Shown here: one piece after another, positions 54,237-58,369 of the stretch | Layout of the letters: the number at the start of each line of letters is the position of its first letter | Position numbering within the stretch: the stretch's first letter is position 1 | Source: Polyangiaceae bacterium | GTDB taxonomy: Bacteria; Myxococcota_A; Polyangia; Polyangiales; Polyangiaceae | Assembly: GCA_016933275.1 (NCBI GenBank) | Contig: JAFGBI010000299.1 | Span: 1-58,369, forward strand | DNA length: 58,369 nt | Reading direction: 5' to 3' | Translations under genes and position numbers: made by a program | Notes under the pieces: generated by a model | What the model was told of the DNA's origin: nothing | Database searches by the model: none | What the model saw: the letters and a program-made list of their open reading frames with translations, nothing else

Positions 54237-56186
54237 TCAGCGGAGTTCGACCCGATCGAGATCGAACGCGAAGGGGCCCGGCTTCCCAGCGGCGAAGAAG
54301 ATCCCAGCGACGTCACGGGCGTCGGTGCCGTCGAAGTCCGTGAAGGGGAAGCGAACCATGGTCCAGTCCGGCCCCGCGATGAAGGTCTGTCGTGCCGGAC
54401 GCTCGTCCTCCCCGAAGAAGAACAGGAGATCGTACTCGGCGCCGTCACCCCGCACGTAGAACGAGATCTCTCGATATCCTGAGAGATCCGTCGGCTCCAT
54501 CGCGCGTGAGCCCGGATAGTACCCGACGCCCGCCCAGGGGAACGCCACCTGGCTCTCGAGGACATTGCCCTCCACGTGCAGGGCGTGCGCGCTCTCCGCC
54601 GCGCCGTCAGGGACCACGGACAGCGTGACCACGCTCAGCCCGTTTTTGATCCGATCGGTGGACTCGGCAAAGCCCGAATCCAACGCTCCCTCGGCCTCGA
54701 AATCGCCGATCACGCGGGGAGCGCTGGGCGGCAGAGGACCGCCCGGCGGGGCTGCGGCCGCAAGCCCTTGGAGATATGCCGCGCGATCCACGGGCGCGCC
54801 CTCGCGATACACGGTCACGATGCGCCGCGTCGCCCGGATGTCCCGAGTGGGATCCCCCTCGACGACGAGAAGGTCGGCGCGGAGCCCGCGGGCGATGCGA
54901 CCCCGATCGGTGAGGCGGAAGGCGTTGGCGGGCGCGCTCGTCGCGGCGGCGAGCGCTGCCACCGGGGTCATGCCCCCCTGCACCAGGTACTCGAGCTCGC
55001 CGTGCAGGGTCGCGCCGTGGGTCACCCCAGGATTACCCGCGTCGGAGCCGGCGAGCAGCGGGACGCTCTGTCGGACCAGCACCTTGAAGTTCTCCCGGAC
55101 CTGGTCGCACTCGATGGTCTTGCTGGTCTTCCACGGCTTCCGCTTGAGCGCGCGCTGCTCCGCGCGGGCAACGTAGGGCGCGAGGCTCGGATCGGCCAAC
55201 ACCGCCGAGCCGGGATCCTCCCCGCATGCGCGCAGGAGGACCGAAAGCGTCGGCACGACGAACATCCCGCGCTGGCGCACGTGGCTCGCGAAGGCTTCGT
55301 CGGGATCGCCCAGCCAGAGGTGCGCGAACCCGTCCGCTCCCGCCGTGAACGCGTCCCGCGCCTCTTCGAGCCGGCCCGCGTGGACCACCACCAGCCGCCG
55401 CGAAGCGTGCGCGGCGTCGATCGCGGCCCTGAGCAACGGAAGCTCGGGTGTCGGCCATTTCTCTCCCCAGAGGGAGCCATCGTCGTAGATGATCTTGATG
55501 TAGTCCGAACCCTCGTTGACCCGCGCGGTGATGAACCCGAAAACGTCCGCCGGGTTCGTGATGGTGGCAAGCTTCAGCCCGTATTCGCTGCCGTGACCCC
55601 CCGGAGCGAGTACCGGATTCCCCGCGGAGCGAAGATCGGCCGCGTCGCCGAGTTCGCCGTTCGCCAGCGCTTCCTTCAGGGCCTTCAGGGTGGACGGCTT
55701 GCCGAGCATATCAAGCTCGGTCGTGACCCCGAGGACCGCCGCCTGGCGGAGGTGCTCCGCCCGCCAGGTGTGCGTGTGGGCGTCGATGAACCCCGGCAGG
55801 ACCGTGAGCCCTCCCCCATCGATGATGGTGGCGCCGGCAGGCGGCGGCACCTGCGGCCCCACCCGCGAGATCTTTCCGCTCACCACCGCGAGGTTCGTCT
55901 GCTCTGCGACGGTCGTTCCATCAAAGAGCCGCACCCCGCGGAAAAAGAGCGTGCGCTCGGCGCCGCCCGGCACCACCGGCTTGGCCAGCCAGGACTGAAC
56001 ACAGGACGGGAGCAGGCACGACGCGGCGAGCGCGCCGAGGGTTCGGGCGAGCCTCCGCGCGCCCGAACCTGACGAGGAGCGCCGCACCGACGCGATGGTT
56101 CGTCGACGCGGCACCGCTCGGTCGTCGGGCGCCCGACCACTCTCCACGTCTTCGTCTCGCCACGGACCTCGTGCACGGCTTCCCAT
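54237..56186 (-). CDS. Amidohydrolase lipoprotein with C-terminal CIA30-like domain
   Basis: 649 residues. The ATG at 56186 has AAGGA seven bases upstream. After a long basic N-terminus, a lipobox (ALAASCLLPSC|V) indicates export as a lipoprotein. Amidohydrolase superfamily metal ligands: DAHTHTW (HxH), SDYIKIIYDD (carboxylated Lys), VVVHAGR, GFAHLW and AGSDAGNPG (final Asp). The C-terminal 170 residues (from about 480) form a separate jelly-roll-like domain (ISFYVRGDGAEYDLLFF; WTMVRFPFTDFDG) of CIA30/CBM11 type, likely for binding. Substrate unknown. Confidence 0.86.
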   Translation of the reverse strand: MGSRARGPWRDEDVESGRAPDDRAVPRRRTIASVRRSSSGSGARRLARTLGALAASCLLPSCVQSWLAKPVVPGGAERTLFFRGVRLFDGTTVAEQTNLAVVSGKISRVGPQVPPPAGATIIDGGGLTVLPGFIDAHTHTWRAEHLRQAAVLGVTTELDMLGKPSTLKALKEALANGELGDAADLRSAGNPVLAPGGHGSEYGLKLATITNPADVFGFITARVNEGSDYIKIIYDDGSLWGEKWPTPELPLLRAAIDAAHASRRLVVVHAGRLEEARDAFTAGADGFAHLWLGDPDEAFASHVRQRGMFVVPTLSVLLRACGEDPGSAVLADPSLAPYVARAEQRALKRKPWKTSKTIECDQVRENFKVLVRQSVPLLAGSDAGNPGVTHGATLHGELEYLVQGGMTPVAALAAATSAPANAFRLTDRGRIARGLRADLLVVEGDPTRDIRATRRIVTVYREGAPVDRAAYLQGLAAAAPPGGPLPPSAPRVIGDFEAEGALDSGFAESTDRIKNGLSVVTLSVVPDGAAESAHALHVEGNVLESQVAFPWAGVGYYPGSRAMEPTDLSGYREISFYVRGDGAEYDLLFFFGEDERPARQTFIAGPDWTMVRFPFTDFDGTDARDVAGIFFAAGKPGPFAFDLDRVELR

Positions 56187-56276
56187 GAGTGGATCCTTAC
56201 CCCGGTGTCGCCGCGACGAGAGGAAAGAATTCGCGGCCCAGCGTTCGAGCCCGCCGCTTGGCACTTTTCACCGGAA

Positions 56277-56798
56277 TCAACCCGCACCATTGTCCGCCGC
56301 GCCGCTGGCGTCGGGGCCAACGGCAGAATCGCCGCCGTCCAGATCCCTGTCGGCGGGCTGAGCCCCAGCCGCCCCAGCCCCGTCGCGAACACCCGCGTCC
56401 GTGATCCCTGCGTCATCCACCGATGGGAAGACGGGGTCGCCACCCCGCGGCCCGGGGCCCTTCGAGTACACCTTGTCGGATCGGTCGCCGAGGGAATGGC
56501 TCGTCGGATCGTTGGCGCAGACGAGCCCGCCCTCGAGATCCCGAACGCAGGACTGCCCCCTCGTGCACGGCGGGATGCACTCGCCCTGCTCGCACAACCC
56601 GGACGCCTCATCGCAGTAGTACCCGGGGCTGCAACGCGCCCAGCAGTCGTGGGTGATAGCGCGGTTGACGCCGGCCATGGCTACGGCAGCGCCGAGTCCA
56701 ACGGCCGCCGGGACGTACTGAGTCGAGTGACAGGCGGGGCCCGCAACGACGACAGCGATCCCCAGCAGACGGGACCCGGAGCGACCTCGACGCGCCAT
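56277..56798 (-). CDS. Small Cys-rich lipoprotein
   Basis: 173 residues. Signal peptide with lipobox (IAVVVAGPAC|HS). The middle is Cys-rich (CWARCSPGYYCDEASGLCE, CIPPCTRGQSC), similar to the EGF/knottin-like stretch of the lipoprotein at 26282, and the tail is Asp/Gly/Ala low complexity. No family named. The stop lies 90 bases before the start of the amidohydrolase gene on the same strand. Confidence 0.7.
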   Translation of the reverse strand: MARRGRSGSRLLGIAVVVAGPACHSTQYVPAAVGLGAAVAMAGVNRAITHDCWARCSPGYYCDEASGLCEQGECIPPCTRGQSCVRDLEGGLVCANDPTSHSLGDRSDKVYSKGPGPRGGDPVFPSVDDAGITDAGVRDGAGAAGAQPADRDLDGGDSAVGPDASGAADNGAG

Positions 56799-57086
56799 CG
56801 GGGGCAGGCTACCACGCGTCCGGGTCCCCGAGGGGGGTAGCGCAGCGCCGGTGCCGGCCCGGACTGCTCGCCGCCATCCGCTTCCCCACCCCCGTGCCAC
56901 CGATCCTGTCACGGGGGAGGGCGGCCTCAACCGAAGGGACCGCCCCCTTGCCCTGGCGTCGAGGACGCGCCCCCCCACGCGCGGTCGCCAACGAGGCCGA
57001 TCGCTGGCGAGCCACGGCCCCTTGCCATTGCCCGTAGAGGACCGCGAGACCGAGCAGGTTCGCGCACCGCGCGCGGACAGGTGGCT

Positions 57087-58369
57087 TCACTGGGCGAGGG
57101 TGAGGTTCACCGAGTGCTGCTTCTTGGGCTTCACGTCAACCGTCACCGTCTGCCGCCCGAGCTCGGGATCCTCGACCACGACGGTGTGGGGGCCCGAGGG
57201 CAGGTTGATCTGCCTCGGCGTCAGTCCGAGCGGGCGACCGTCGACGAACACGGGGGCCGGCGGCGTGGAGTAGATGTTGAGCGTCCCCGTTCCGGTCGGG
57301 GCAGCCTCCTCGGGCGCAGGTGCCGGATTCGGCGATTCTGTCGGCCCCGGCTTGGGCGCGGGCGCGGTGCGCCGGCGTCGAGGGCGTTTCTTCTGGCCGG
57401 ACTCCGCCGGCTCCTCGTCGTCCGAGCTGCCCGCGGCTGCCATCGGATCTGCGGGCTCGTCCTCGTCAGGAGCCGTGACGGGTTCGTCCACCTCGACCGA
57501 GGCGGTCGGCTCGGTTGCCGCGGCCACGCTCGTTTCGATCGCGACCGACGGCGTGACCTCCGTGACCTCTTCAGCGCGGCCGCGCATGAAGACGAACAGC
57601 ACGCCGACGAGGAGCACCGCCACGCCCGCCACGACGAAGAAGAGCGTCCGCGAAGGTTGCCACTTCCCACGCTCCACCTCGATCAGGATCTCAGCCCCAG
57701 GCACGCCACGTGTCCCGCCATGGACGGCGGCGGCTGGCGCTGGCGCGTCGAGATCCGACCGCAGATCGGCTAGGCTCACCGGCTCCGAAGCGGTGGGGTT
57801 CGAGGCCGCGCTGGCGTAGTCGACAGAGATATCGATGACGCCCGACGCGCCCTGCGGCTCGCTCACCTCGACCGGAACGCCAAGCTCGCTGGTGGGCTCG
57901 CTCAGCTCGACCGCCACGTCAAGGCCCGGCTCCGAAACCACCCCCTCCGGCGCCGCCTCGGGCGGAGCTTCTGGCAGCGCGGCAACGACCTGCTCCACCG
58001 GGCGCTCCGCGACGGGAGGCAGCGGCACCGTCCGGTCGAGGGTGGACGACTCGACCTCGTCAGCCTGGGCGAGCAATGCGATCGGGACGGCGGGCGCAGC
58101 GACCGGAGCAGCGGGCGCCGGGTCCGAGGCGGCGTGGGCAGTAGCTGGATCGGCGAGCGCTGCTTCCTCCATCACGGGCCGTACTGGTGCCGTCGCCTCT
58201 GGGGACGGCTGGGGCGGTGGTGCCATCGGGGACCGCGACGCCGGGTGCGGAGGCGGCGGGTGCGGCGGGTGCGCCGACGGTGGCGGCGACGGAGGGTGCG
58301 GCGACGGAGGGTGCGGCGACGGAGGGTGCGGCGACGGAGGGTGCGGCGACGGAGGGTGCGGCGACGGAG
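57087..58369 (-). CDS. PEGA-domain membrane protein (5'-truncated by window end)
   Basis: At least 427 residues; the frame stays open through the end of the window, so the internal ATG at 58226 is not necessarily the start. The visible part has a Pro/Ala linker with five SPHPP pentapeptide repeats at the truncated end, one transmembrane helix (LFFVVAGVAVLLVGVLFVF), a low-complexity stalk, a basic RPRRRR patch and a C-terminal PEGA domain (TLNIYSTPPAPVFVDGRPLG, VTVDVKPKKQHSV). PEGA domains commonly end myxobacterial Ser/Thr kinases, so a kinase domain may lie outside the window. Confidence 0.8.
   Translation of the reverse strand, partial: PSPHPPSPHPPSPHPPSPHPPSPHPPSPPPSAHPPHPPPPHPASRSPMAPPPQPSPEATAPVRPVMEEAALADPATAHAASDPAPAAPVAAPAVPIALLAQADEVESSTLDRTVPLPPVAERPVEQVVAALPEAPPEAAPEGVVSEPGLDVAVELSEPTSELGVPVEVSEPQGASGVIDISVDYASAASNPTASEPVSLADLRSDLDAPAPAAAVHGGTRGVPGAEILIEVERGKWQPSRTLFFVVAGVAVLLVGVLFVFMRGRAEEVTEVTPSVAIETSVAAATEPTASVEVDEPVTAPDEDEPADPMAAAGSSDDEEPAESGQKKRPRRRRTAPAPKPGPTESPNPAPAPEEAAPTGTGTLNIYSTPPAPVFVDGRPLGLTPRQINLPSGPHTVVVEDPELGRQTVTVDVKPKKQHSVNLTLAQ
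58291..58369. repeat. 15-bp tandem repeat inside the PEGA-protein gene
   Basis: Five exact copies of GGAGGGTGCGGCGAC plus four further bases reach the end of the window. In the coding frame the unit encodes Ser-Pro-His-Pro-Pro. A multiple of three keeps the frame, so unit-number changes would alter the linker length only. Confidence 0.95.

Overview
The window is high-GC chromosomal DNA from a member of the Myxococcota, most likely a Polyangia-type myxobacterium. This rests on family content, not on a database search: a DUF2330 protein with a MYXO-CTERM-like tail, a MopE-type calcium/metal-motif lipoprotein, an AgmX/PglI-like lipoprotein, many small secreted lipoproteins, PilZ/GGDEF/FHA signalling proteins, a membrane pseudokinase and a PEGA-domain protein. 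No rRNA, tRNA, CRISPR array or prophage was seen.

Layout. 0-10.4 kb: a heptanucleotide repeat array, lipoproteins, an M20 peptidase, a nucleotidyltransferase, an SDR, a REC-REC-GGDEF protein, an OmpA-like lipoprotein with a PilZ protein, a single-domain penicillin-binding transpeptidase and a YvcK-like factor. 10.4-20.2 kb: DUF2330/MYXO-CTERM protein, small membrane and lipoproteins, then the type IV pilus ATPases pilB and pilT and an outer-membrane barrel. 20.2-31.5 kb: repeats, a large helical-repeat protein, purF, and a run of six lipoproteins or secreted proteins (MopE-like, Cys-rich, DUF192, cyclophilin, DUF4349, hypothetical) and an integral-membrane protein. 31.5-38.8 kb: a conserved housekeeping block, yceD-like/rpmF/fabH/fabD/fabG/acpP/fabF/nrdR/ribD, with plsX missing. 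38.8-46.8 kb: an accessory-looking stretch with a small unknown gene, a transposase remnant, hairpins, a Suv3-like helicase, a hybrid kinase, and 1.4 kb of mosaic repeats. 46.8-58.4 kb: an FHA-GGDEF/cyclic-nucleotide-binding pair, PilZ, aldolase, pseudokinase, YbgC-like thioesterase, amidohydrolase lipoprotein and a PEGA protein cut by the window end.

How it fits together. The fab block supplies acyl-ACP synthesis from the FabH step to the FabF step together with ribosomal protein L32. Two GGDEF proteins and two PilZ proteins suggest local c-di-GMP signalling, plausibly acting on surface motility (PilB/PilT), but no direct link is visible in the sequence.

The most unusual non-coding signal is a modular family of intergenic repeats. 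One module is a 153-154 bp, TA-flanked, palindromic MITE-like element. Comparing its 45.96 kb copy with two unoccupied copies of the host repeat (20.2 and 40.2 kb) gives a filled-site/empty-site argument for transposition, all inside this window.
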